From assembly GCA_937899725.1 (NCBI GenBank), contig CALCCA010000125.1, positions 1 to 48,059 on the forward strand: a DNA stretch of 48,059 nt. The letters run 5' to 3'. The stretch is from an uncultured Halomicronema sp. GTDB lineage: Bacteria > Cyanobacteriota > Cyanobacteriia > Phormidesmidales > Phormidesmidaceae. Of this stretch, positions 17,372 to 26,292 are shown piece by piece. How positions within the stretch are numbered: the stretch's first letter is position 1; each line of letters opens with the position of its first letter. The translations under genes and the position numbers were made by a program. The notes beneath the pieces are model-generated. The model was not told where the DNA came from. It was given only the letters and a program-made list of their open reading frames with translations, and did not search any database.

Positions 17372-18574
17372 ATGCAGGTACAAATCGGTGTTCCCGAACT
17401 GTGTGCGGTCATTCGCGATCGCATTGCCAGCGCCCCACACAGTCGGCTGCCCTTTGCCAACTTTATGGAACTGGCCCTCTATCACCCGCAGTTGGGCTAC
17501 TATGCCGCCCAAACGTCACAGCTTGGTCAGGCGGGCGACTTCGTCACATCCGCTCATCTGAGTGGTGATTTTGCCGAGCTGCTGGCTGACCAGTTTGTCG
17601 ATATGTGGCAGCGGCTGGGCAAACCGTGCCCCTGGCAGCTGGTAGAAGTTGGGCCAGGCCAAGGGCTGATGGCCGACAGCATCCTGCAACATCTGCACAC
17701 CCACCATCCCGATTGCCTATCAGCCCTGCATTACACCCTGATTGAGACCTCCCCGGCGCTCCGCGCGGCCCAGCAGCAGCGTCTAGACCGCTGGCAGTCA
17801 CACCTCTCCCTGCAGTGGCGGGCCCTGACCGATTTGCCCTCTGAATCAGTCACGGGCTGCATTTTTTCGAATGAGCTAGTGGATGCCCTGCCGGTACACC
17901 GCGTCACACTGACAGCCAGCGGCTTGCAAGAGCACTATGTCACCCTGGCTGCCGAACCACAGCGACCGTTCACAACCGTGCTGGCAGCCCTCTCGACGCC
18001 CGAGTTGGCCACCTATTTTGACGATGTGGGCATTCAGCTCACCGGTCCGCCCTATGCAGCGGGCTTCACCACGGAGGTCAATCTAGCGGCACGCCGGTGG
18101 CTGCAGCAAGTGGCCGCCAAGCTGCAGCGCGGCTACCTGCTGACGATTGACTATGGCTATGAGGCCGATCGCTACTACAGCCCAGCGCGATCGCAGGGCA
18201 CGCTACAGTGCTATACCCAGCACGCCCATCACAACGATCCGCTAGTCAACATTGGCCAGCAAGACATCACCGCCCACGTCGATTTCACCGCCTTGCAAAT
18301 CCAGGGCCAACAGTCCGGGTTAATCACCTTAGGTCAGGTGCCCCAAGCTCTATTTCTGATGGCGCTGGGGCTGGGCGATCGCCTCAACGCCTTAGCCCAA
18401 CTGCAGGCCACTGACCGGGATACCCTCAATCGAGCTTTACACCGCCGCGATGCGCTACATCAGCTGATCAGTCCCCTAGGGTTAGGACAGTTCAACGTGT
18501 TGGTGCAGGGCAAGGGGTTGACTACGGAGACTCAAAAGCAAATTCAAGGCCTCACCCAACCGGCTTTGAGCTGA
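17372..18574 (+). CDS. MidA/NDUFAF7-type SAM-dependent methyltransferase
   Basis: A 400-residue class I methyltransferase of the MidA (DUF185) family. The SAM-binding glycine motif is EVGPGQG (92-98), preceded by the family's FANFMELALYHPQLGYY segment (28-44). FSNELVDALPVHRV, in the middle, is also typical. In mitochondria the homologue NDUFAF7 methylates an arginine of complex I subunit NDUFS2. In cyanobacteria the substrate is unproven, although the NDH-1 complex is a natural candidate. It sits 29 nt after the exported TPR gene and is convergent with ilvH, the two stops being only 11 nt apart. Confidence 0.85.
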   Translation: MQVQIGVPELCAVIRDRIASAPHSRLPFANFMELALYHPQLGYYAAQTSQLGQAGDFVTSAHLSGDFAELLADQFVDMWQRLGKPCPWQLVEVGPGQGLMADSILQHLHTHHPDCLSALHYTLIETSPALRAAQQQRLDRWQSHLSLQWRALTDLPSESVTGCIFSNELVDALPVHRVTLTASGLQEHYVTLAAEPQRPFTTVLAALSTPELATYFDDVGIQLTGPPYAAGFTTEVNLAARRWLQQVAAKLQRGYLLTIDYGYEADRYYSPARSQGTLQCYTQHAHHNDPLVNIGQQDITAHVDFTALQIQGQQSGLITLGQVPQALFLMALGLGDRLNALAQLQATDRDTLNRALHRRDALHQLISPLGLGQFNVLVQGKGLTTETQKQIQGLTQPALS

Positions 18575-18585
18575 AATTCGCTCGA

Positions 18586-19107
18586 CTACTGCAGCTTGCT
18601 CTGTAGCGATTTGAGATATTCGGTGTTGACGCCCGACTCGCGGGTGAGGGCAATCTTGCCCGTACGAGCAATCTCTCGCAGGCCAAAGCGTCCCAGAACC
18701 TGAACGATCGCCACCATTTTGCCGGGGTCGCCCACGACTTCAATCGTCACAGAATCTTCCGAAACATCCACCACGCGCGCCCGAAAGATTTGTACCAGCT
18801 CCAAAATTTCTGACCGGTTGGCGCTCGTCGCATTCACCTTAATCAGCATCAGCTCGCGCTCAACACAGGGCACTTCGGTAATGTCCTGCACCTTTAAAAC
18901 GTTGATGAGCTTATAGAGCTGTTTCGTCAGCTGTTCAATCACCTGATCGTCTCCTGGCACCACCATCGTGATGCGAGAAACGCCCATCTGCTCAGCGGGT
19001 CCTACCGCCAAGCTCTCGATGTTAAAACCCCGACGGGCAAATAATCCAGCAATCCGCGTCAAAACGCCTGCTTCGTCTTCAACCAAAACCGACAGTGTGT
19101 GTTTCAT
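18586..19107 (-). CDS. ilvH: Acetolactate synthase small (regulatory) subunit
   Basis: A 173-residue protein. The ATG at 19107 gives the family start [16 protein letters not shown]; a TTG 51 nt upstream would add a non-conserved tail. It has an N-terminal ACT domain (about 2-75) with [20 protein letters not shown], and the family C-terminal domain with [13 protein letters not shown]. IlvH binds the catalytic subunit IlvB and gives valine feedback control of the first step in branched-chain amino acid synthesis. No ilvB is adjacent, as is usual in cyanobacteria where the genes are dispersed. Start-site support: GGGAGG lies 13 nt before the ATG. Confidence 0.95.
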   Translation of the reverse strand: MKHTLSVLVEDEAGVLTRIAGLFARRGFNIESLAVGPAEQMGVSRITMVVPGDDQVIEQLTKQLYKLINVLKVQDITEVPCVERELMLIKVNATSANRSEILELVQIFRARVVDVSEDSVTIEVVGDPGKMVAIVQVLGRFGLREIARTGKIALTRESGVNTEYLKSLQSKLQ

Positions 19108-19622
19108 AATCTCGGCAGCACCTCCCGTCCCGGCAGGGGTGGAGTTTTTGTAGGGCAAGACGTGATCGTAGCCTGACGCCAGGCTTTTGTTAAGCGTCTG
19201 GTGGGGTTTGCCAATGAGCTGCGCGGCAGCAATCAGGGGGGCGAGCAGGGGCCGTGATCTTGAGCGATCTGGAAACGCGGGAAACTGGGACGGTAGGGCG
19301 TTCGGCAGCCCTCAGTGCATTGCCCCTAGCTGATTGAGCCAGCATGATCGCCTCCGCGCCCCAACCAGCTAGGGGCTGAAACCGATGCGCTACAAATATT
19401 GCGCGGCTCACTGATGACAACCCCACGATCGGCTCATTCGGTTGGCGTATCGAGATGGCGGTCGCAGAGCACTGTCAGCCGGTCAAATGTAAACATTTTT
19501 TGCCCTTCGCAAAGATGCCATCTGCGGCTGCAATTCGCCTCCAACCTGGATGGCACCAGAGTCAGTGTCACAATCACGCTGCGTAGCCAGCGGCGGGCTG
19601 TTCCCCCCAGAGGAAAACGCAA
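19108..19622. other. Divergent ilvH/infC intergenic region
   Basis: About 515 nt carrying the ilvH leader on one side and the infC leader on the other. It contains a small hairpin AGCCTG-ACGC-CAGGCT (19170-19185) followed by T residues, and an 11-bp inverted repeat listed separately. Short open frames on both strands at 19399-19626 have no recognisable content. Confidence 0.5.
19322..19376. repeat. 11-bp inverted repeat with 33-nt loop
   Basis: GCCCCTAGCTG (19322-19332) and CAGCTAGGGGC (19366-19376) are perfectly complementary. The right arm shares GCTAGGGGCTGAA with a site near 10374. Might be a small dispersed repeat or a structured leader of infC or ilvH. Confidence 0.5.
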
Positions 19623-20213
19623 TTGACCGATTACGCCAAATCAAATTTCGAGCTTCTCGTTTGCCCTCACCTCTATTTCCTAGTTGAGCATGCGCAGTCG
19701 CAACCCGCGAAACGTTCCCCCATCAATGAGAACATTCGTTTTCCGGAGAGCCGTCTGATTGGCGATGACGGGGCTCAGCTCGGCATCATTTCACCCCGTG
19801 AAGCGCTACAAATCGCCGAAGCCAAAGACTTAGACCTCGTGTGAGTCAGCGATAAGGCTACGCCACCGGTATGCCGCATTATCAACTACGGCAAATACAA
19901 ATTCGAGCAGGAAAAGCGGGCTCGAGAGGCCCGCAAGCGACAGCACCACGTCGAAGTGAAGGAAGTCAAGATGCGCTACAAAATTGATGATCATGATGAC
20001 AACGTGCGCGTTAAGAATGCTCAGCGGTTCCTTAAATCTGGCGACAAAGTGAAAGCCACGGTCATGTTTCGAGGCCGCGAGATTCAACATTCTGACTTGG
20101 CAGAAAAACTATTGCGCCGTATGGCTCGTGATTTAGCAGAATTTGCCGAAATGCAACAGGCGCCAAAGCGGGAAGGGCGGAATATGATGATGCTGTTATC
20201 GCCGAAAAAATAG
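19623..20213 (+). pseudogene. infC: Translation initiation factor IF-3 interrupted by an in-frame TGA
   Basis: Reading one frame from TTG 19623 to 20213 gives a near-complete IF-3: [17 protein letters not shown], then the signature [14 protein letters not shown], the linker, and a C-domain ending [10 protein letters not shown]. The codon at 19842-19844 is TGA where the family has Leu (LDLV-stop-VSDKA), so the frame splits into 73 and 122 codons with no frameshift. The rest is well conserved. AGAGGA precedes the TTG; infC genes often use non-AUG starts. The first ~33 residues look unlike normal IF-3. An AAGGAA-ATG at 19959-19973 could in principle restart translation at the C-domain. Possibilities are a base-call error (TTA to TGA is one change), a decaying second copy, or recoding. 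Confidence 0.8.
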
Positions 20214-20221
20214 CCATCTCA

Positions 20222-23200
20222 ATGGTCACTAGGGCGATCGCTGCTCACAGTTCTCCCTCACCCATGAAATCGAGTCGGATTGCATCTCCCCTAATTCCTG
20301 CTTGGCAACAGCGGCTGCTGCGCATTATCAACCTGCGGCCCAACGAGGCCGAGCGCACCTTATTGATGTTTGCCTTCTACACCGCCACCTCCATGGGGAT
20401 CTTGTGGCTGGAAGTCAGCTCAGCAGCCCTCTTTTTGGATGAATATGGCGCCGCTTCGCTGCCATGGATCTATATTTTTAGCGCCGTCGTGGGGTTTGGC
20501 CTGAGCTTCGTCTACTCGTGGATGCAGCGATTTTTTCCCTTGCGCTGGGTGATTGTGCTCATCGCCGTGGTGATGGCCGTTCCAGTGCTCCTGTTTCGTT
20601 GGGGGCTCGATGTGGAAGCCTTGCTGCCCTTGACCGTGTTTGGCATGCGGTTGTGGATGGAGGCGATTTATGGGCTCAACGATCTCAACGTTTCGATTAC
20701 GGCCAATCAGCTCTTCAACATTCGCGAAATCAAACGCACCTTTCCCCTCATTAGCAGCGGCAATTTGGTGGCCGATGTCTTGAGTGGCTTCTCGGTCTTA
20801 CTGCTGGTTAACTTAGTTGGTCTGAAAAATGTGCTGCTGCTGTCATTTTTGATCATGCTGGTGGGGGCAGGCATTCTGCTAATCATCAGCCGCAACTACG
20901 AGCACGCGTTTCCCGATTCACTGAGGCGGCAGGCGGCAGCGGGGGAAGACGCCCACAAAGCCCAGCGATCGCGTGACAAAATCAGCCAGTACGTGGTGAT
21001 GCTGTTCAGCTTTTTTGTGCTGGCGCAAATTTTGATGTATCTCATCGAGTTTGAATATCTCACCCAGCTTGAGGCCACGTTAGAAATCGATGAAATCGCC
21101 GCTTTCCTCGGCATTTTTAGCGGTTTGCTCGGCCTGATCGAACTGTTGACCCAGTGGTTTACCTCCAGCCGCTTAATTGAGCGGCAGGGGGTGTTTGCGG
21201 TGCTGTCCATCTTGCCTCTAGTCATTGTGGGCATCAGCATCATGACGATTGTCGGCAGCTATCCCATCTTTTTGGGGGCGATCGCGCTGTTCTTTGGCCT
21301 GGTCATTCTCAAATTTTTCGACGAGTGGCTGCGCTATACGCTGGTGGCGAGTACCCGACCAGTCCTATTTCAACCGATTCCGGACAGTCAGCGCACCATC
21401 TTTCAATCCCTGGTGGGGGGCATTGCCGAGCCACTGTCCATGGGGGGTACGGGCATTTTTATTCTGTTGAGCATCGGCTGGGCCAACTGGTTGGGCTTCA
21501 CCAGTCAGCAGTTGCAGACCCAGTTTTTCTTAATTGTGATCGTCTTCTTGGCGGTCGTGTGGCTAGGGGCGATCCTGTTTTTGCGATCGCAGTATCTCGA
21601 ACTGTTGGTCAAAAGCGCCCAGCGCGGCCTGCTCAGCATGACGGATGCCAGCCTGCGGGTGCTGAAAAAAGCGTTCATCGAGCAGCTCGAAAAACCCGGT
21701 TCCGAAGCCGACAAGCGCTCCTGCATTGAGCTGCTGGGGCAGCTTGACCCCAAAGGCGTCGGTGAAGTGCTGGCGCCCCGCTTAACCGCCATACCCGCTC
21801 CGCTGCGACGGCAGAGCTTAGAGGCAATGCTGGCCTATCCGAATCGCGACCATACGCCCAATGTGCGCCAGCTGATTGAGACTGAACAGCCCCCAGAAAT
21901 TTTGGCCCTGTCGCTGCGTTATATCTGGCTCACCGACGATAGCCCCGACATCGATAAGCTGCAGGCCTATTTGAAGCCAGAGATTGACCCTGTCGTGCGG
22001 GGCACCGCCGCTTCGCTCATGCTGCGTCACGGCAACGCTCGCGAAAAAAACGAAGCCGTCAACACCCTGCGGCAGATGCTCACCCACGATCGTGAACGAG
22101 AGCGCGTGATGGGCTGTCGGGCCTTGGGTGAAGCCGACTATCTGCAGTCGCTGCGGCTCTACATTCCCAATCTGCTGCAGGATGAATCGCTGCGCGTGCG
22201 CCGCGCCTTGCTCGAAGCGATTGCCGCCACCCACCTGAAGGAGTATTACCCATCACTCCTCAAGGCTCTGCAGTACAAATCAACCCGTGAGGCCGCCAGT
22301 CAAGCCCTGACGCGGCTCGGCAACGATGCCCTGCCCCTGTTGGAGTCGGTCGCCCTCGACAGCTACAAGCCCGACAGTTTGCGTAATCAAGCCTGGCAGG
22401 CCATTGGCAATATTGGTACCGACCAGGCGATTGATTGTCTGCTGCAAAATCTGATGACCACGTGGGGCAGCACCCGCCGCACCCTGCTGCGCATCTTACT
22501 GCGGCTGGTGCAAGAGACGGGCCTCAAGCGATCGCAAGGCATTGACGCCGCCCTCGATCGCTTTGGTCGTGACGGCGTAGAAGAGCTGATCAACCAGGAA
22601 CTCACCTTTATCGGTCAGATTTATGGCGGGCTGGTTGATCTCTCTGACGACACGCTGGTGGGCCGAGAAATCGGCCTGCTACTGCGATCACTCGAAGAAC
22701 TGCAGGGCGACGCGATCGAACGCATTTTTATGCTGCTGCGCTTTATCTCACCCCCAGCGGCCATTCAAGCAGCTCAGGTGAGCTGGCAGGGAGGCACCGC
22801 CTCTAACCGGGCGCGGGGCATCGAGATTTTAGATAACACCCTCGACATTCCCAGCAAGCGGGCAATCTTGATCATTTTGGATCGCCGTTCCTGGCTGGAA
22901 AAAATTGAAGTTCTGGCGAGCAGTAACCTGTTTGTCTATCAGTCGCTATCGGCCAGCGATCGCCTGCGCTATCTGCTCGATCTGCGCTACTTCCTCTCCG
23001 ACTGGGGATTGGCCTGCTGCTTTCATCTCGCCCGTGCTCAACGCTGGAGCCTCAGCGCCGAAAACACTGTGGCCTGCCTCAAACATCCCACCGGGTTTGT
23101 GCGTGAGGCCGTACTGTCATATCTGCAGATTGCTTCGCCCCGCGTGCTGCGAGAACTCTTACCCTTGATGCGCCAAGACCCCAACGACCTCGTCATGAAT

Positions 23201-23239
23201 CAGGTCGAGCATTTGATGACCGAGCTGCAGATGATTTAG
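20222..23239 (+). CDS. MFS-type membrane protein fused to HEAT repeats
   Basis: A 1005-residue two-part protein. Residues about 40-480 hold some ten to twelve hydrophobic segments, resembling the major facilitator/NTP-exchange transporter group (the FGMRLWMEAIYGLND and FPLISSGNLVAD stretches). From about 500 to the end there is a soluble array of HEAT-like helical repeats (for example DPVVRGTAASLMLRHG and DESLRVRRALLEAIAATH). Such fusions occur across cyanobacteria; substrate and partners are unknown. The HEAT half would face the cytoplasm if the termini follow the MFS rule. The start lies 8 nt after the infC stop, so it may depend on infC transcription. An internal ATG at 20264 is an alternative start. 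Confidence 0.83.
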   Translation: MVTRAIAAHSSPSPMKSSRIASPLIPAWQQRLLRIINLRPNEAERTLLMFAFYTATSMGILWLEVSSAALFLDEYGAASLPWIYIFSAVVGFGLSFVYSWMQRFFPLRWVIVLIAVVMAVPVLLFRWGLDVEALLPLTVFGMRLWMEAIYGLNDLNVSITANQLFNIREIKRTFPLISSGNLVADVLSGFSVLLLVNLVGLKNVLLLSFLIMLVGAGILLIISRNYEHAFPDSLRRQAAAGEDAHKAQRSRDKISQYVVMLFSFFVLAQILMYLIEFEYLTQLEATLEIDEIAAFLGIFSGLLGLIELLTQWFTSSRLIERQGVFAVLSILPLVIVGISIMTIVGSYPIFLGAIALFFGLVILKFFDEWLRYTLVASTRPVLFQPIPDSQRTIFQSLVGGIAEPLSMGGTGIFILLSIGWANWLGFTSQQLQTQFFLIVIVFLAVVWLGAILFLRSQYLELLVKSAQRGLLSMTDASLRVLKKAFIEQLEKPGSEADKRSCIELLGQLDPKGVGEVLAPRLTAIPAPLRRQSLEAMLAYPNRDHTPNVRQLIETEQPPEILALSLRYIWLTDDSPDIDKLQAYLKPEIDPVVRGTAASLMLRHGNAREKNEAVNTLRQMLTHDRERERVMGCRALGEADYLQSLRLYIPNLLQDESLRVRRALLEAIAATHLKEYYPSLLKALQYKSTREAASQALTRLGNDALPLLESVALDSYKPDSLRNQAWQAIGNIGTDQAIDCLLQNLMTTWGSTRRTLLRILLRLVQETGLKRSQGIDAALDRFGRDGVEELINQELTFIGQIYGGLVDLSDDTLVGREIGLLLRSLEELQGDAIERIFMLLRFISPPAAIQAAQVSWQGGTASNRARGIEILDNTLDIPSKRAILIILDRRSWLEKIEVLASSNLFVYQSLSASDRLRYLLDLRYFLSDWGLACCFHLARAQRWSLSAENTVACLKHPTGFVREAVLSYLQIASPRVLRELLPLMRQDPNDLVMNQVEHLMTELQMI

Positions 23240-23545
23240 TCGAGTCGTCCTGGGGCGGCTGAACGCAGTTCATCAGTGGCCTCCCCCAAACTGCTGCCAG
23301 GACTCGCACTTATCCGACGGAGTGATCAAGGCTTCTCACTGCCAGCCCAGAGCCGCCCCCAATGATGCGTTGAACGCACTTCGGGAGTAGATCGAGAGCA
23401 GCATCGGTGGCGGCATGCTCTGACATGCCGCCAGAGAGAAAAGCGATCGGCCCGACCCTGCACTGACAGGGCCGTGAGTCAACTCTTGAGTACTCTGGAA
23501 CGGCTATGTCACAATGGACAGCATTACGCTTTAAGGAGCAAGGAC
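23240..23545. other. 306-nt gap before the helicase-like gene
   Basis: Contains a strong hairpin (listed separately) and the ribosome binding site AAGGAG at 23533-23538. No gene seen. Confidence 0.5.
23409..23432 (+). terminator. Strong 9-bp GC-rich hairpin
   Basis: GGCGGCATG (23409-23417) and CATGCCGCC (23424-23432) pair perfectly across a 6-nt loop, 170 nt after the MFS-HEAT stop and 114 nt before the next start. It is followed by an A/G-rich stretch, not a T-run, so it could be either an inefficient terminator or a leader structure. Confidence 0.45.
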
Positions 23546-25099
23546 GTGCTGGAAGCAAAGGTTCATGAACAGTTGCGGGCTTTCCTGCGACATCATGGCA
23601 ATGCCGACTGGCCTCACCATCTCACGATGGCCCGCCTTGCCGCTCGAGCTTTGCGCTTGGGGCGGAGTTCCTTAATGCAGGTAGGGACTTCAGCCCTGTT
23701 TCAGGGGCACTATCGGCTCAGCTATCTGATCTCGCTACTGCTGTGGCCCGATCCAGCCGTGCTCGTATTACCGGAAACGCTACGGCAGGCAGTGCTCTAC
23801 GGCGACATCCCCCGATTGCAGGAATGGATGCCCAGTCAAAAACCCGTGCACTGGGGGGACGCCTGGCCGGGCAAACATTTCCAGGGGTTATTAGTCACCA
23901 GTCCTGAAGCGTGGCTGAGCGATCGCCTCCACCAGCAAAATCGGTTTCCGGCCGGAGTGCCGGTATTTGTCGATGGGGCCGACGACCTCGAACATTGGAT
24001 TCGCGATCGCCTCACCATTACCCTTGATGCCGACACCTGGCAAAGCCTGATGCAGGCTTACCCCCAGCACCAGGCGCTGATTCGCGATGCCCGCGTACAG
24101 CTGACCCACAGTATTTTTCAGCATCCGCCCAATCCTTACCACTGTCACCTGATCGAAGCGACCGAGCGGCAAGCGCTCATGGCCATCCGTCAGGTGCTGT
24201 TAGACGATGATGCCGCGCAGATCGGCATGCCGCCCCGCTGGCAACAGTTTTGGGCGCAGGTCGACCGGGTAGAATCGTTGCAGTGGGCATGGCTCAACCG
24301 CGACACCGGTCAATGGACCTTAAACTGTGCGCCGATTGATGTGGCCCCCTTTATTGCGCCCTGCTGGACACAGCAGCCCCTAGTGCTCATGGGCGGCGCT
24401 TTAGATACGACCACCGAAGCCACTCATTTTCGGCAGCGGCTGGGGCTAGGCGATATGACCTGCCTCAAGTTCAACCCCGATCGCCAAACCGAAGAAATTC
24501 ATCTGTATTTGCCTGATCGCATTCCCTTTCCCAACACCGCTGAGTTTCAGCCGGTGCTGTTAGAAGAACTCGCCCACCTCGTCGTCGCTGGCACCAGCCG
24601 TGCCGGCCTCACCGTCGTCCTGGTCGATGACACCCCGTTGAAAAAGCAAGTCGCCACGGCGCTCGCAGCGCAGTTTGGGTCGCGCGTTCAGGTCGAAACC
24701 ACCCACCTTACTGACACTGGCGTACTGGTGTCAGGGTGGCGCTTTTGGCAAGCTCACCAAACCCAACTGCCGCGCCCCACGCTGCTCGCCATGGCCACCC
24801 TGCCCCTACCCTCTTTAGAAAATCCACTCGTAGCCGGACGCGTCGCCTACTACAAGCGATCGCGACAAGATTGGTTTCGCCTCTATCTGCTGCCTACGGC
24901 GCTCACGGAGCTACAGCGGGCGATCGCCCCGGTGCGAGCCAACCAGGGGATCGTGGCCATTCTAGATAATCGCGTCAACCACCGCAGCTATGGCCGCCAA
25001 ATTTTAGAGACCCTCAACCCCGCAATTCGCTTTCACCAACGTCAGCGACTGTGGCTGTCAGAACCCACCGCCTTACCCCCCAGTCAGCATCGCTTTTAG
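23546..25099 (+). CDS. DinG-like helicase homologue lacking a recognisable Walker A
   Basis: A 517-residue protein using GTG at 23546, placed 7 nt after AAGGAG; an upstream GTG at 23474 has no such support. The C-terminal half fits the DinG/XPD-type helicase C-terminal domain: LVSGWRFWQAHQ, KRSRQDWFRLYLLPTAL, and LDNRVNHRSYGRQIL near the end. Where a P-loop is expected the sequence is QVGTSALFQGHYRLSYL (45-61), with no GKT/S. The DEAH-box position reads DGADDLEH (143-150). ATP hydrolysis is therefore doubtful. It may be a cyanobacterial pseudo-helicase retaining a nucleic-acid or protein-binding role; an unusual P-loop cannot be excluded. Confidence 0.72.
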   Translation: MLEAKVHEQLRAFLRHHGNADWPHHLTMARLAARALRLGRSSLMQVGTSALFQGHYRLSYLISLLLWPDPAVLVLPETLRQAVLYGDIPRLQEWMPSQKPVHWGDAWPGKHFQGLLVTSPEAWLSDRLHQQNRFPAGVPVFVDGADDLEHWIRDRLTITLDADTWQSLMQAYPQHQALIRDARVQLTHSIFQHPPNPYHCHLIEATERQALMAIRQVLLDDDAAQIGMPPRWQQFWAQVDRVESLQWAWLNRDTGQWTLNCAPIDVAPFIAPCWTQQPLVLMGGALDTTTEATHFRQRLGLGDMTCLKFNPDRQTEEIHLYLPDRIPFPNTAEFQPVLLEELAHLVVAGTSRAGLTVVLVDDTPLKKQVATALAAQFGSRVQVETTHLTDTGVLVSGWRFWQAHQTQLPRPTLLAMATLPLPSLENPLVAGRVAYYKRSRQDWFRLYLLPTALTELQRAIAPVRANQGIVAILDNRVNHRSYGRQILETLNPAIRFHQRQRLWLSEPTALPPSQHRF

Positions 25100-25183
25100 A
25101 ACGGGGTATGATGCAAAATAACCGGCGTCGCCTCCGCTGATGGGACAAGACATCGGTTGCTGACATTGCTCATAGGGTCTGTC

Positions 25184-25399
25184 ATGGGAGAAGCCAAACG
25201 CCGCAAAGAACAGCTGGGAGACGATTACGGCAAGGATGAAAAAATCTTGCCCTGGATTCCACTGACGAAAGGGCAGAGTGAAAAATTCGTTGCCTGGACC
25301 ACCCAGGGAGCCTGGATTGGCATTTTTGCCATGGTGGCCCTCTGGCTCACCGTTCGATTTATCGGCCCCGGCTTTGGCTGGTGGGACGTTGAGTTCTAA
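25184..25399 (+). CDS. DUF2839 small membrane protein
   Basis: A 71-residue protein starting at the ATG of MGEAKRRKEQLGDDYG, the usual start of this cyanobacterial family; a TTG-type start 27 nt upstream is unlikely. A basic, soluble N-terminus is followed by one transmembrane helix (about 41-60, GAWIGIFAMVALWLTVRFI). Function unknown. It is convergent with the LapA-like gene, 13 nt between stops. Confidence 0.85.
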   Translation: MGEAKRRKEQLGDDYGKDEKILPWIPLTKGQSEKFVAWTTQGAWIGIFAMVALWLTVRFIGPGFGWWDVEF

Positions 25400-25412
25400 C
25401 TGGGCATCCGGG

Positions 25413-25628
25413 CTATCGCTGCGGCCGACGATCACGGGCCACTGTGATCAGTAATGCCGTCACCACGAGCCCCCCGGCGACACCAAAGCTGAGCACGACG
25501 CCCACCGGCAGTTCAACCGATCGCAGCCCCAAAAACTCAATCGCCACTGGGGTCGCATTCTGCACCGAGACGATCGCGATCACCATCACCCACAGCGCCA
25601 GTATCAAGGCTAAAAATAGTTGTTGCAT
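25413..25628 (-). CDS. LapA/DUF1049 domain small membrane protein
   Basis: A 71-residue protein with two hydrophobic helices (about 4-22 and 41-63) separated by a short loop that carries the family's QNATPVAIEFLG segment, and a basic tail RDRRPQR. This is the lipopolysaccharide assembly protein A domain (DUF1049). In E. coli LapA works with LapB in envelope biogenesis; in cyanobacteria the role is unproven. Single gene. Confidence 0.8.
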   Translation of the reverse strand: MQQLFLALILALWVMVIAIVSVQNATPVAIEFLGLRSVELPVGVVLSFGVAGGLVVTALLITVARDRRPQR

Positions 25629-25833
25629 GGTGCCATCTCTCTGAGCTATGGCTATTCTGCCACTGTTTGCGAGGGCGATTGTTCATTTCCGGGCACTAGT
25701 CGTCAGTCGGTGAACCAGTGCCACCGCTCAATTAGATCGTGGGGTCGATCGCGCTGACCAACATCGTGATTGAGGCTTGCCTTTCACGACTGCCATTGGG
25801 TAGAGTATTAGACCGGGCGTATGAAGGAAAATC

Positions 25834-26292
25834 ATGGCTAAACGAGTTCAAGTTGTCTTACAAGAAGACATTCGCAAATTAGGGATTTCGGGTGACTTGG
25901 TAGAAGTTGCCCCAGGCTATGCCCGCAACTACCTGTTTCCCAAGGGGTTAGCGGTGCGCACGACACCGGGCGTCCTCAAACAGGTGGAACGGCGACGGGA
26001 AGAGATTCGCCAGCGTCTAGAGCAAATCAAAGCCGATGCCGAGTCGATGAAGACCGCGCTAGAAACCATCGGCATGTTTGTGATTAAGAAGCCCGTCGGC
26101 GAAGAAGAGGCGATTTTCGGCACCGTCACTGCGGCTGATGTGGCTGAAGCCATTCAAGAAGCCACGCAAAAAGAAGTGGATCGTCGCGACATTACGGTTC
26201 CTGACATCAACAAACTGGGCGAATACCGCGCCACGATTAAGCTACACGCTGAAGTGACCTCAACCATCAACATTCGGGTCGCCGCCGACTAG
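25834..26292 (+). CDS. rplI: 50S ribosomal protein L9
   Basis: A 152-residue L9, which binds 23S rRNA near the L1 stalk base and helps keep reading frame. The N-terminal domain with GDLVEVAPGYARNYLFPKG (20-38) is followed by the long connecting helix (about 45-75) and the C-terminal domain. Usual length for cyanobacteria. AAGGA precedes the ATG. Monocistronic, with a clear terminator downstream; dnaB, a frequent neighbour, is not here. Confidence 0.97.
   Translation: MAKRVQVVLQEDIRKLGISGDLVEVAPGYARNYLFPKGLAVRTTPGVLKQVERRREEIRQRLEQIKADAESMKTALETIGMFVIKKPVGEEEAIFGTVTAADVAEAIQEATQKEVDRRDITVPDINKLGEYRATIKLHAEVTSTINIRVAAD

Noticed and set aside
19399-19626. Small frames on both strands upstream of infC
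   Set aside because: They mirror each other in the same DNA and neither shows a recognisable protein or ribosome binding site.
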